A stretch of DNA of 64,000 nt from Ectobius pallidus. Taxonomy: Eukaryota > Arthropoda > Insecta > Blattodea > Ectobiidae. Within the stretch, counting starts at the first letter, position 1; every line of letters starts with the position of its first letter. The stretch spans positions 60,760,705-60,824,704 of the forward strand of contig CAXKWD010000007.1 in assembly GCA_964059195.1 (NCBI GenBank), written 5' to 3'. The position numbers and the translations under genes are program-made. The notes below the pieces were generated by a model. It saw nothing but the letters and a program-made list of their open reading frames with translations. It did not search any database and was not told where the DNA came from. Shown one piece after another: positions 1 through 9,572 of this stretch.

Positions 1-378
1 CGAGTTTTGAAAAAAGTCCTCAATTGCAAAACTTGTCTACGGCTTAAATATCGAAACAAAACCATTTTTAAACAAGAGTTGAAAAGTGTGTAAACAGTGT
101 TATTATTTATATTTTATAACTTAACTTTTCCTGTACCTTTGCTGGCGTTAACTTTAATTTTCTCTCGCCGGTTACAAGAGAGCATAGATAACATCTTCTT
201 CTTGCACTCTTCTGAGGACGTATTTATTTCCATTCCTATTTCCCTCCATGCATCCTCCTTTAAATTTTTTTGTAGTGATCCTTATGTTTTGGGTTCCACA
301 GTAGAGGTTTTGATTTGTAAATATGTATCATCTGCAGTATCTTCTCCTCGGACCACTCCATGATTATATCACATACAA
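1..378. other. No gene recognised
   Basis: AT-rich sequence without a recognisable coding region, terminal repeat or RNA motif. The open frame at 97-363 has no motif or family resemblance and is probably chance. Confidence 0.5.
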
Positions 379-631
379 GCTATAGACCGTCCCAACCTTA
401 AAAGACAGTATTGGTCTTATGCAGCGCACTGATGCCAGATGCCAGATCTACTCAGATCTACTCACCCGGCATATGATGTGAAAAAGCTCTTAAACCTCGT
501 GAAAACATCGAAATTTGTTTCTTGTACATAATAATTAATGTAAATCATGCCCTGCAGATAGAACGACGGCACACCCTTCTTCCCTTATTTTCAACCCCCA
601 TGAGTAATATTTTCTCTATAGGCCCACAAAT

Positions 632-1360
632 CTACATTTTCTGACCAATGTCTACAAAATGTTACACATGTACCCTGTGGAATCAAGTAAAGATTCTACG
701 AGACAATCATTCTCGAAAAAAAACACCCCTTGCGAAATTTCCAATCCCTACTTTGTGATCTTTTTACTAGTCTACATTGTTTGAACGATTTTTACCAAAC
801 TTTACACACAGACCCTATAAAAACAAGAGAAAAATTAGGCGAAGTTAATTTTGGAAGAAGCCACCCTTTAAATATTTCTACCCCTATTACAGCACCAAAA
901 TTTAGATCTACATTCTTGACGTGTTTTTAACAGACTTTGTACACAGAACGTATAGAATCAGGACAAAATGGTAGGAAAACTAATTTTGGAACAAACCATA
1001 TTTTAGATCTTTCACCCCTATTTTGTGATATATATTTATCTACATCCTTTGACCAATTTTATCAGACTTTATACCAAGAACCTATTGAATCAAGAGAAAT
1101 TTTTAACCAAAGTTTATTTGGATGAAACCACTCCTTAAATGTTGCAACCCCTATTATATAAATGTTATTTAAATCTAAATTCTCTGATCAATTTTTGCCA
1201 GACTTTACACAGAGCTAACAGAACCAGGAGAAAAACTTAGGTAAAACTAAATTTGGGGAAAAAAAAGTCCCTTAAATGTTTTAATCCCTATTAAAAGACG
1301 TTTAAATCTACATTCTTTTGGCTCATTTTACGACTTGACACACAGAAAAGAAAGACTAAT
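632..1360. repeat. Degenerate tandem repeat, about 135-base unit
   Basis: The phrase CTACATT..TGACCAAT recurs, with substitutions, near 632, 773, 908, 1049, 1176 and 1308, a spacing of 127-141 bases. Each unit also repeats a CAGACTTTACACAGA-like stretch and a CCCTATT stretch. The short open frames at 730-930 and 937-1125 lie inside these units and are not genes. The array runs into a Helitron-type 3' end, so it may be the body of that Helitron. Confidence 0.6.
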
Positions 1361-1548
1361 AGGAATTTCTGTCTCTTCTTACCTCAACCCCACCCTCCAT
1401 GGTCTTTAGAAGTAATAGGGTCCTTGAGTGTGACAAGTTGTGCTTTCTCTAGGGCCTAAATTTTGAAAATTAAAGGGGCTTTCTCCAAAATTGACTTCGA
1501 AGTACAAGTAAAATACAAAACCAGGTGACGCCGGGTCCTTTAAGCTAA
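1340..1548 (+). mobile_element. Helitron 3' end, decayed
   Basis: The segment matches the 3' parts of two other copies in this window (20165-20339 and 53205-53479). It ends in a GC-rich hairpin, CCAGGTGACGCCGGG, followed by TCCTTTAAG and CTAA. Canonical Helitrons end in a hairpin about ten bases before CTRR, so CTAA fits CTRR only as a mutated form of the CTAG seen in the other copies. The 5' end was not identified. Confidence 0.6.
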
Positions 1549-1601
1549 TAATTTATAAATGTTAAATTTAATATTAAATTTCATTTCGATAATATTTTTC
1601 A

Positions 1602-1603
1602 TA

Positions 1604-1647
<44 letters not shown>

Positions 1648-1686
1648 CATTATTATTATTATTGGTATTATTATTACTATTATTGT
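1602..1686. repeat. (TTA)n microsatellite
   Basis: About 85 bases of ATT/TTA trinucleotide repeat with a few interruptions (ATC, GGT, ACT, GTG). A simple repeat of no evident function. Confidence 0.9.
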
Positions 1687-1766
1687 GTTATAATTTTCAA
1701 GAATATAATTATAAAGGGAAGTAATAGTTAAAATACATTACATGCCTTTAGGCCTGTTCACTATCC

Positions 1767-1982
1767 TCAGGGAGTAGTATTATTCCTTCTCAGAGAGCCT
1801 TTCGTTTTTTCTTTTCTTATTCTGTACAGTAAACTTTCTGGACACCCGGTAGCTTCTGCTATCTCTTTAATTGCCTGGGTAACGTTCATTTTCTTCAAGA
1901 AATAATTAAGTATATTTAATACTATAATTCGCTCTTTACTGCGCAATTTGTCAACACTAAGATTTCTAGTTCCTCTATTCAT
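1767..1982 (-). pseudogene. Transposase N-terminal HTH remnant
   Basis: A 71-residue minus-strand frame. It has a lysine/arginine-rich start, a helix containing VLNILNYFLKKMNV, and a second helix EIAEATGCPESLLYRIRKE that reads like the recognition helix of a homeodomain-like helix-turn-helix. The layout resembles the N-terminus of the Tc1/mariner-like transposase remnant at 41327-41924 (VLNVFNKI...AEATDVSKASIY), so the two probably belong to related families. No DDE catalytic region follows, so this is a fragment. It lies inside the TIR element at 379-3145 but may not belong to it. Confidence 0.55.
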
Positions 1983-2773
1983 AATTAATATAAAATATTA
2001 ATTAATATAAAATTTAATTTTTAAAAACACAAGAACCACTTCACATCAAAGTTAAATTTCACTACACAGCTACTATATAACAATGAGCTCTGAAGAAGAC
2101 ACGATAGTCTTAGAAACATCTGAGTACACAAAATCTCAAAGCAACCAAGTCATGAGCGCGAGAATGCTGAGCTCGGGAAAACTGTGATAATTTATTAATG
2201 CTACATTATAGAGAGCTCTGGTTTGTTTTAAATACTTTTTCAGACATCTATAAACATTTCTTCTCGCTTAGTCACCAACGTAAAGTCAATACCAAAGTAT
2301 GTTGCTCACTACCTAACTTTTCTGTGTTGCCGTCCGAGAATTTTCAGGTAGCACTTAATAAAAAATATATAGCTTTCTTCTTATGTAAAACTTATTGCCG
2401 ACGGAAAGGGAGTACTTTCTTTAACCATCAGGCAGTCCAAGAAAAAAATCTTGACTTGTTTTGATTATTAGTTTTCTGTCTATCGCGTGATAAGTTATTA
2501 ATGTGCAAAAATATTGACTTCCGCCAAAATAACGTAATTATGAAAAATAGGCCTCATATTAATTATTTATGGCTTTACAATTGACATCATTAGAAAGGGC
2601 GGAAAATTCCCTATCAGACCACGGAAACACATTATTACATTTATCACTTTGGAAAATGGCAACATTGTCGGGATAGAAAAGGACGAAGCTAATTGCAGAA
2701 CGTACGAGTGCAAGTGAGATGCAAATACTGCATTTAACTCAATACTGTCTTTTAAGGCTGGGACGATCTATAG

Positions 2774-3136
2774 CATATATGGGCAACGGCCGGCCCGCGG
2801 GCCGGATGTGGCCCTCCCCGACTTTTGATCCGGCCCGCGGAACATTTTAAAATTGCACTCGAAAAAGTAAATATTTTCGGTTCACGGATTGATGCAAACA
2901 TTGATTATCTTCTTTCTCAAGTTCAAGCTCAAGCTTCTCATTAATTTTTGCTGATTGTAAGTAAATACCTAATCAGTTCGATATTGTTCTCATTCATGTA
3001 ACTTTAGCATTATACTTTATAAATATAAAAAACCGCATCATGGTTATTTTTTCACAATTACCTGTTACCTCCGGCCCGCGACTTCATAAATATCGTAAAG
3101 TTTAGCCCGTATCTTTCCAAAGGTTGCCCATACCTG
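2774..3136. mobile_element. hAT-type MITE, 363 bases, TSD ATCTATAG
   Basis: The ends are CATATATGGGCAACGG and, inverted, CAGGTATGGGCAACCT. Perfect 8-base direct repeats ATCTATAG flank it at 2766-2773 and 3137-3144. An 8-base duplication with CA..TG ends is the hAT signature. The interior has repeated CGGCCCGCG motifs, as often seen in hAT MITE ends with a TGGGCAAC start. It splits the right terminus of an older element. No coding capacity. Confidence 0.85.
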
Positions 3137-3603
3137 ATCTATAGCTCATTCATTCTTGACTAATGTCCTTCAGAGAGGGACCAGTGGGCTAGCTAGGCAC
3201 GTCAGCAAAATAGCACATGTTACAATAAACAAACAGTCGAATTTCCTGTACTTGTTTGGAGACGACAATTCACTGCTATATAATTCATGCAACACGGGTG
3301 CATGCAAGTGTTTTAACGAATGCTATTTATTTAATAACGTGATAATGCCTCCTATACTGTCAAAACTAAAAGGGGAAACTCTACACAGTCAAAGTAGCGA
3401 GATTATTGCTAGGCCTACTGAAGGAAGAAGCCAAACATAAAGATCGATTTTCTCCAGCGTATTTTAAAGAAATTCAGAAAGTGCAAAGTAACGTACACAA
3501 CATCTGACTCAGCTCCTGCTTCTGTATACCTATCCTTCCCCAAAAGGTGAGTAAGTGACTCGCATCAACCTCTCATATATTTTTTTCATTTGCCAATTGT
3601 ACA

Positions 3604-3826
3604 GTAAAGCTTGAGGAGCGGAGCGCTGTGAAAATAATTTCAGCGAGATGCACGCGAGCAGCACGCAACTACCAAAAACACGTCCAAATGTGAAATCAGA
3701 AATCCTTTTTGTTCGTCGAAAAAACCGACAGGAGACGGATCGTGGCGAGCGGTTCGCGTGCACCTCAAAATGCCGTACACATCTGCGTGCCGCACGGCGC
3801 GCAAGAGGAGCGCAGATGTATACGTA
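3604..3826. repeat. GC-rich MITE-like repeat, family copy 1
   Basis: Begins AAGCTTGAGGAGCG and ends GCGCAGATGTATACGTA. A second copy lies at 30124-30346 and a partial inverted copy at 28738-28815. Shared core text includes CCGACAGGAGACGGATCGTG and GGTTCGCGTGCACC. The overlapping open frames on both strands here are within the repeat and are not genes. The Academ-like element at 3827 inserted exactly at its right end. Confidence 0.7.
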
Positions 3827-4156
3827 TAGTCCAGTCATTTGGTGCTCAAAAAGAGGGTTACCTGGAAAGTTTTCCGGGAGTTTTGAAAATTGGTGATTTT
3901 ATAGATTTCGACGTGCTCTCTTCGAATTTTCACTTTGCTACCTCGTATCTTTGCCGCTCGCGCCGCCATATTGGAAAAATGGCGCGCAAAAACTGTTTTT
4001 TCACAATATCTCCTTTACGACTCATTTTACGCTGAAAATAGTTATGTAATAAATTAAACTAGAGAAAATTTCCTATAATTTATGCTGTAACGATTTTTTT
4101 TGTAAAATGGATAGTTTCAGCGTACGAGCGCCGCAAAGTCTACTCCGACACGCGTT

Positions 4157-4740
4157 TTGGCCAAAGCCACGGGAGATGCGGATACGCTAATAACAATCAA
4201 TACGGCAATCAACACTTCATCTACATTTGATTCCGTAATAGTTGTCGGCAAAGATGTAGATCTTCTTATTCTTTTGACGGCTCTATCTACGCGTTCAGAG
4301 ACACACACACAAACATATATATACTCAAACCAGGAAAAGGGAAAATTTCGCAACGAATATATTCAACAAAAAGTATCGTAGATAAAACAGCCGCAGGTAA
4401 CATAATATTACTTATGCACGCCTTCAGTGGCTGTGATACAACATCAGCACTCTTTAAACAAAGAAAAATAAAATGTGCTAATGTATTTTTTAAAAAAACA
4501 TAATTAAATGAGCTTGCCCAGGTATTCAAAAACCAAAATGCAGATCCAAAGTTCATTGCTGAAGCTTCCTCCTTGCATTGCATGGTTACAGTGCCGTGAA
4601 AAGTGTGTCGTTAAACAACTATAGATATACATGCTTCACAAAATCAGCATATGAAATTCAATTTAGTATTGCTTCGTCGCCACCGACGGAAGCACGACAA
4701 CATTCGTTCCAAACCTATCACCAGGTTCAGCAGTGGTATG
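4157..4740 (+). pseudogene. XPG/FEN1-like nuclease of an Academ-like element, broken
   Basis: Translated motifs fit the XPG-I nuclease core. First comes GDADTLI, the place of the acidic metal-binding residues. Then come VIVVGKDVDLLIL with a second D-x-D and, after a frame change near 4370, LLMHAFSGCDTTSALF, whose GCD aligns with the G-x-D of the FEN1 helix-hairpin-helix region. Further on are LAQVFKNQNADPKFIAEA, a stop near 4600, and PPTEARQHSFQTYHQVQQW ending near 4735. In the family this enzyme is thought to be a metal-dependent 5' nuclease used with the transposase. Frameshifts and stops make this copy dead. After the last motif the coding text is replaced by an inverted copy of its own first half. 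Confidence 0.7.
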
Positions 4741-4912
4741 GAGTTGAATATATTCGTTGCGAAATTTTTCCTATTCCTGGTTTGAGATTATATAGGCTAT
4801 GTTTGAACGTGTAGATAGAGCCGTCAAAAGATTAAGAAGATCTACATCTTCGCCGACAACTATTACGGAATCAAATGTAGATGAAATGCTGATTGCCGTA
4901 TTGATTATATCA
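4195..4912. repeat. Internal inverted repeat within the Academ-like element
   Basis: The left arm (about 4195-4372) includes ATTCCGTAATAGTTGTCGG. The right arm (about 4737-4912) is its reverse complement and includes CCGACAACTATTACGGAAT. The arms are roughly 175 bases with a loop of about 365 bases that carries the HAFSGCD motif. The same arrangement exists in copy 2 (about 45055-45235 and 45625-45785), so it was present before the copies spread. Most likely it arose by an aberrant repair or template switch that duplicated part of the nuclease gene in inverse. Confidence 0.8.
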
Positions 4913-5510
4913 GCCTAGAAAAAGACGAAAATTTCTGCGGTAAAAACGGAAATAGGTGTGTTTGATTAAATTCGCTGTGCTAAATTCGAAAATGCATTTC
5001 GTTTTCCTCTATCACATCTGGTTACTTGACATTTGTGTAAATATTATTTTGACATTTTGCATAATAAAATAACTTTATGCAGCTTTGATGCTGGGTTTGG
5101 ACACTTTTTCCTTTGCGGTAAGTGGTGTGATAGGGCCTAGGTGATCTTAACCAATTTTGGGTCACTGAACATGAATCCCTTGACCGTTTCTACGTAACAC
5201 GTCATGTTTTCTTGCAATAGGTACTTCACAACGAGAGATATAAGTTATTGCTTAGACTAGCTTACAGGATAAAAAATACTTAAAAATTAGGATAATTCTG
5301 ATAATATTTTTCGGGGAAATATCAAATAATATTTTCAAACAGTTCAAGACGTATGTATTCCAGTATTTCTTGTGAGTGCAGGCCAAATAAATTTATTTTT
5401 GCCAAATCATTTGATGCCGTAGACATGCTCTGTGACAAAAAAAATCGAAGTTTGTTTGGAGGGGGAAACAATATTGTTTTTCTATTTTTAATTAAAGTTT
5501 GGGAATTTTA

Positions 5511-5814
5511 GGGGTACGCCGTAGCGTAGTGGTTGAGGCGCTGCGCTACAAACCGGAAGGTCGCGGGTTCGATCCCCGATGAGGTCGTTGGAGTTTTTCA
5601 CTGGCCTAATCCTTCTGGTGGCACTATGGCCCTGGGGTCGACTCAGCCTCTAACAGAAATGAGTACCAGGATCAATCCTGGGGGTAAAGGCGGCCGGTGC
5701 GTAAGGCTAACAACCTTACCACCTTCATGTGCCGATGTCTAAAATCTGGGAGCCTCAACCTCCTGGAACCCTCTGGGCCTCCATGGCCTGTGTAGGGAAT
5801 ACTTTACTTTACTT
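5511..5814 (+). mobile_element. tRNA-derived SINE, full length, copy 1
   Basis: The head has pol III box A (TAGCGTAGTGGTTGAGG) and box B (GGTTCGATCCC), typical of a tRNA-derived SINE. A conserved body of about 220 bases and an ACTTTACTTTACT tail follow. Direct repeats TTTGGGAATTTT flank it at 5498-5509 and 5815-5826. Copy 2 of the host element lacks the insertion, which independently confirms the limits. Other copies lie at 11792-12076 and, truncated on the minus strand, at 44195-44408. The open frame at 5533-5742 is inside the SINE and is not a gene. Confidence 0.9.
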
Positions 5815-6907
5815 TTTGGGAATTTTTACAGCTAAAATATATAAAATATATTTTAGTTGAGCAAATGGTATCTTATTTATCTTATTACATTGATCGAACT
5901 GAACGGCTTTGAACATGTATTTTAATAAATCTAAAATCTATAAGTTTGCTAAATTTAACGTTTCTAGCTCATCTGGAAGGGAATAAACATCAATGTTAAT
6001 AAGCGGTAGATGTCATAGATGTGAATGATGTCACGGCTATCCAGCAAGTTTTTCTATACTTATGGGGCAGCTAGAAACACCAAATTTAGCACGCTTATGA
6101 CTGTTGTATGTGGCCAAATTCCTACCAAATTGTATGACTCTATCTTTCATACCATGTGTGCCAATATTACATAATGTGAGAAAAATATACAGAATTTATT
6201 TAAAATAAAGAAATCTCACTCAATCTAAGGGATAACCGATGAAGGTACGTCAAAAAGTCATAAGACCAAACTTGTAGATCTCTAAAAATCCGTTACTGCT
6301 TCTGCAACAGGTTTTTTTTATACGACTTACCTTTTAGCTACTATAAGCCCCCCAAAAAAGTCTACACAGACCTTAAAATTGCGTCCGCCATAACAGCAAA
6401 CACGAAAACTAGATGTGAAACAACAAAAATAATGACATTTTTTAAATCAGGAGACCTTATTTAGTTAAAATCGCTCATTAAATGCTTTACCGCAAAATGA
6501 TGCAGTAGTGGCGTATCCGCATCTGCGTGGCTTTGGCCAAAACGCGTGTCGGAGTGGACTTCGCGGCGCTCGTACGCTGAAACTATTCATTTTACAAAAA
6601 AATCGTTAGTACATAAACTATAGGAAATTTTCTCTCTCTTAATTTATTACATAACTATTTTCATCGTAAAATGAGTCGTAAAGGAGATATTGTGAAAAAA
6701 CAGTTATTGCGCGCCATTTTTCCAATATGGCGGCGCGAGCGGCAAAGATACGAGGTAGCAAAGTGAAAATTCGAAAAGAGCACGTCGAAATCTATAAAAT
6801 CACCAATTTTCAAAACTCCCGGAAATCTTTCCAGGTAAAACTACCAAATGACTGGACTAGTACCCTAAGAAGAGATGATGTGCTCTTGGAAAGTTTTGTT
6901 ACACACA

Positions 6908-7170
6908 TAGTCCAGTCATTTGGTAGTTTTACCTGGAAAGTTTTCCGGGAGTTTTGAAAATTGGTGATTTTATAGATTTCGACGTGCTCTTTTCGAATTT
7001 TCACTTTGCCACCTCGTATCTTTGCCGCTCGCGCCGCCATATTGAAAAAATTGCTCCCAAAAACAGTTTTTTTGACAATATCTCCTTTCCGACTCATTTT
7101 ACGATGAAAATAGTTTTGTAATAAATTAAACTAGAGAAATTTTCCTATAATTTATGTAGTAACGATTCTT
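6908..7170 (+). mobile_element. Solo terminal repeat of the Academ-like family
   Basis: Begins TAGTCCAGTCATTTGG and matches the left terminal repeat of the 3827-6859 element for about 260 bases, up to TTTATGTAGTAACGATT. The rest of the element is missing. It lies only 48 bases after the right end of copy 1, in the opposite sense to that end, so the two form a large palindrome. The intervening 48 bases are not element sequence. It could be a deleted second insertion or a product of aberrant transposition. Confidence 0.8.
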
Positions 7171-7444
7171 ATTTTCTTTACTGTTGATCAATACCAAACA
7201 GTAATGCATTCCCTGAAAAGGAGATCTTCCACTTTTCAGTTTAACAGGTTTTATAAACAATTGAATATTTTGCCATAAAGTAAGAAGTGTTTGGAAAAAG
7301 TTGTGAAAAATGACATTCTAAAAAAGACTTATCTTCAAGACATTGACCTCAACAAAATTGAAAATTTAAGAGCCCAAGATGTTGACCTTGGTTATGGCAG
7401 AAGGTGTGCATTATGAAAGTGTCATGGACTTAAGGATTTAGACG

Positions 7445-8502
7445 CAGGGCCGTCGCGTGGTTTGTTGGCGCCCGGGGCAAGATTTCGTCAGGCGCCCCCC
7501 CCCCCCAAACTCAATCCCACGTGCACCCACCCGACATTCCACCTATCTGTAAAGGGTTCAAACACAAACACACAGCGAGCGACGTGACGCGACACTATCA
7601 AATACATAATATAAACGCAATGAGCGACGCGACTTGGGGCGACGTGGACTGGACAAGTTCCAAGCCGCATCGCGTCCAGTCGCTCGTAGCAAAGTTGCGC
7701 GTCGGGTTGCGTCCCTGTCTGTGTTTTTGAGCCTAAAAGAGACACCTAATCGGATTACCTTACAAAAATACCAGAAATAAAATTATTTAAATTTTTTAAA
7801 TAAGATTGTATTGAAAATCAAATTAATACAAGTTCAGTAATGTAAGAAAATCTTAACAATCATAAAAAATTCTATAGGCGTTATTAATGGACTACAAATT
7901 AATAGTGTGGGAAACCTCGTTACATACACTGAATAGAATATACGGTAGAAAAGGGAACGGCGTTTATCAAATTAAGATAAGGTACACAACATTAAATGAC
8001 ATTCGCCTGGTTTTTGCACCAGCAAATGTCGTTAGAATTTCCTTCAAGTCTGTTTTTTGTGCTTCATCGATTTCAATGGACAAGGTGGCCAGAGAATTCA
8101 GTCTCTCCTGTGACGTAGTTGATGGTAAATATGTCTTTATAAGCAAATATAGGCCTAAAGTTATTAGTATCAAATATTTATTTGTTCATTAAAAACATAC
8201 AATGTAATATTCAAAATTCAGTTATACCTAACTTTAAAAAATACGTTATGTAGCCTACATCCTACTTATTTTTTAAAATCTTGTTTTATTTTCGCCGTTG
8301 TCACGGCGCCCCGCTGGATTTATTTGTTCAATAAAAACATACAATGTAATATTCAAAATTCAGTTATACCTAACTTTAAAAAATACGTTATGTAGCCTAC
8401 ATCCTACTTATTTTTTCAAATCTTGTTTTATTTTCGCCGTTGTCACGGCGCCCCGCTGGTCGCGGCGCCCGGGGCGATCGCCCCGCCCACGCGACGGCCC
8501 TG
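7445..8502. mobile_element. hAT-type MITE, 1,058 bases, TSD TTTAGACG
   Basis: The ends are CAGGGCCGTCGCGTGG and the inverse CCACGCGACGGCCCTG. Perfect 8-base duplications TTTAGACG lie at 7437-7444 and 8503-8510. It splits the transposase frame above; when the element and one duplication are ignored the frame continues from DLD into VLLFRRECRDC. The GC-rich ends contain repeated GGCGCCC. The open frames inside (for example 7488-7745, 7887-8192) have no recognisable motif. A 141-base internal duplication is listed separately. Confidence 0.9.
8177..8458. repeat. 141-base tandem duplication inside the hAT MITE
   Basis: Copy 1 at 8177-8317 and copy 2 at 8318-8458 are almost identical. Both begin ATTTATTTGTTCA and end CACGGCGCCCCGCTGG. 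The near identity suggests a recent duplication. Confidence 0.9.
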
Positions 8503-8864
8503 TTTAGACGTGTTATTATTTCGAAGGGAGTGTAGAGACTGTCTGAAATGTGTTGTTGACAAGCTGATGGAGAAGTCACCTACGAAGTACCCCTTATCTC
8601 AGGGTTTGCCTTTTATGAGTCCAGACAAAATTGCCTTCACTCCAGAAGAGGCTGTTTCACAGATGGTATCGACAATGGATATTTTGATTCAGTCAAGTTT
8701 GATTACTCCCTCTATTGCTCAGAATGCAGATCATGAGTATAGGGATCTTATTTCGAAGGAAACTGCAGCAGTTGAGTTCAAATCTTACTCTAAAAACACA
8801 AGGTTGGACAAATGTTGGATGAAAACACTTGATAGTTATGCCACTCCTAGTTTAAGGAAAGTAG

Positions 8865-8887
8865 TTTTTTTTTTTTTTTTTTTTTTT
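8865..8887. repeat. Poly-T run of 23
   Basis: A homopolymer inside the hAT-like transposase remnant. It breaks the coding frame between the RKV and the PISHGNASV segments. It may be an expanded short run. Confidence 0.9.
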
Positions 8888-9572
8888 ATTACTTCCAATT
8901 TCACATGGAAATGCTTCAGTGGCACATGGCTTCTCTGTGAACAGTGACATTTTGGTGAAAATCTGAAAGAAGAATCCATAGTTGCTCAGCGCCTGGTATA
9001 TGATGCAGTTGTTCAAGAAGGATTTTTAGAGCGTCTTTCCATCAATAAAGGCGTAATTCTCTCTATGAGAAATTCCAATGCAAGATACAAAGAAGCACTT
9101 CAAAGTAATAAGTTGAAACATACAGAAGAAGACAAGGCGAAAGCTGAAAAAAAGGAAAGCAAATTTTCTGGCCAGAGAACTAGAAGAGAAGAAAAGAAAA
9201 CTACGCTTAGAGTAAAAAAAAGCTGCAGCTGCTCTAGATGAACAATTTAAGTTGCTGAAGAAAACATAAGTGGGATCAAAAAGACTTCTAGACAATAATA
9301 GGCCTATATTAAGGTAAATTTAATTTATTTTAATGTTTCTTACTTTTGTATCTGTTATAGCCTAAGTAGGCTAATTATTGTTTGCAATTACATTTGTTAC
9401 TAAAAGTTTTTCTTATTTAAAGTATGTATAATCCTATAATTTTTCTTACACCGTTATTAGAAAGTGCTTCATAATCATATTTTGGTCGGGAATTTCTGAA
9501 ATGATTAGTGAAAATCAGGGAATAAGTCGGGAATTTCTTCTGATGCGTTACTTGGTGGACACCCTGTATAAA

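Larger units (their letters stand above)
379..3145. mobile_element. Decayed TIR element of unknown superfamily
   Basis: Imperfect inverted ends are visible. The left end starts GCTATAGACCGTCCCAACC and continues into TTAAAAGACAGTATTG. The right end (2735-2773, continued at 3137-3145) is the reverse complement with a few mismatches. The right end was later split by the hAT MITE at 2774-3136. No clear target duplication is seen outside the ends, so the boundaries are approximate. The interior holds degenerate tandem repeats, a Helitron tail, a (TTA)n tract and a minus-strand transposase HTH remnant. It may be one old element or several stacked ones. Confidence 0.5.
3827..6859 (+). mobile_element. 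Academ-like DNA transposon, copy 1
   Basis: 3,033 bases with long terminal inverted repeats (3827-4187 and 6511-6859). The ends read TAGTCCAGTCATTTGG and the inverse CCAAATGACTGGACTA. A 3-base TSD, GTA, lies at 3824-3826 and 6860-6862. Copy 2 at 44692-47421 has the same ends with TSD TAT, which confirms the boundaries. The interior holds a broken XPG-type nuclease gene. From family knowledge, Academ transposons make 3-4 base duplications and one branch (AcademX) encodes an XPG nuclease, so the assignment is a reasoned inference. No transposase domain is visible, so the copy is non-autonomous. A SINE (5511-5814) is inserted in it. Confidence 0.75.
7279..9269 (+). pseudogene. hAT-like transposase, C-terminal half, interrupted
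   Basis: Readable segments in order are CLEKVVKNDILKKTYLQDID (7280s); then, after the MITE at 7445-8502, CRDCLKCVVDKLMEKSPTKY and EYRDLISKETAAVEFKSY; then, after the poly-T run, HGNASVAHGFSVNSDILVEN, a basic coiled stretch rich in E and K, and a frame-shifted end ALDEQFKLLKKT. The HGNASV..GFS motif recalls the hAT C-terminal dimerisation region (S..VER.FS). Here the usual ER is replaced by AH. I know similar proteins as common invertebrate transposon products, but the superfamily call is inference. The MITE, at least two frameshifts and stops make it inactive. Confidence 0.6.
7171..9572 (+). mobile_element. 3' half of a hAT-like transposon
   Basis: Carries the C-terminal half of a transposase-like protein and ends GGTGGACACCCTG. 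The last 280 bases (about 9293-9572) match those of the complete small element at 11298-11692, whose left end is CAGGGTGTCCACTGG. The left end of this larger copy is missing, cut off by the Academ-like terminal repeat at 6908-7170. A hAT MITE (7445-8502) and a 23-base poly-T run interrupt it. Confidence 0.65.

Noticed and set aside
632..1360. CRISPR-like spacing of repeats
   Set aside because: The repeats are degenerate over the whole 135-base unit, without short exact repeats and unique spacers, and the DNA is eukaryotic.
3530..4035. Several overlapping frames on both strands
   Set aside because: They lie in the GC-rich repeat and the Academ-like TIR, and similar frames recur in the other copies without coding constraint.
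5533..5742. Open frame of 69 residues starting in a tRNA-like head
   Set aside because: It lies wholly within a SINE with clear box A/B and flanking duplications; the peptide is a translation of the SINE.
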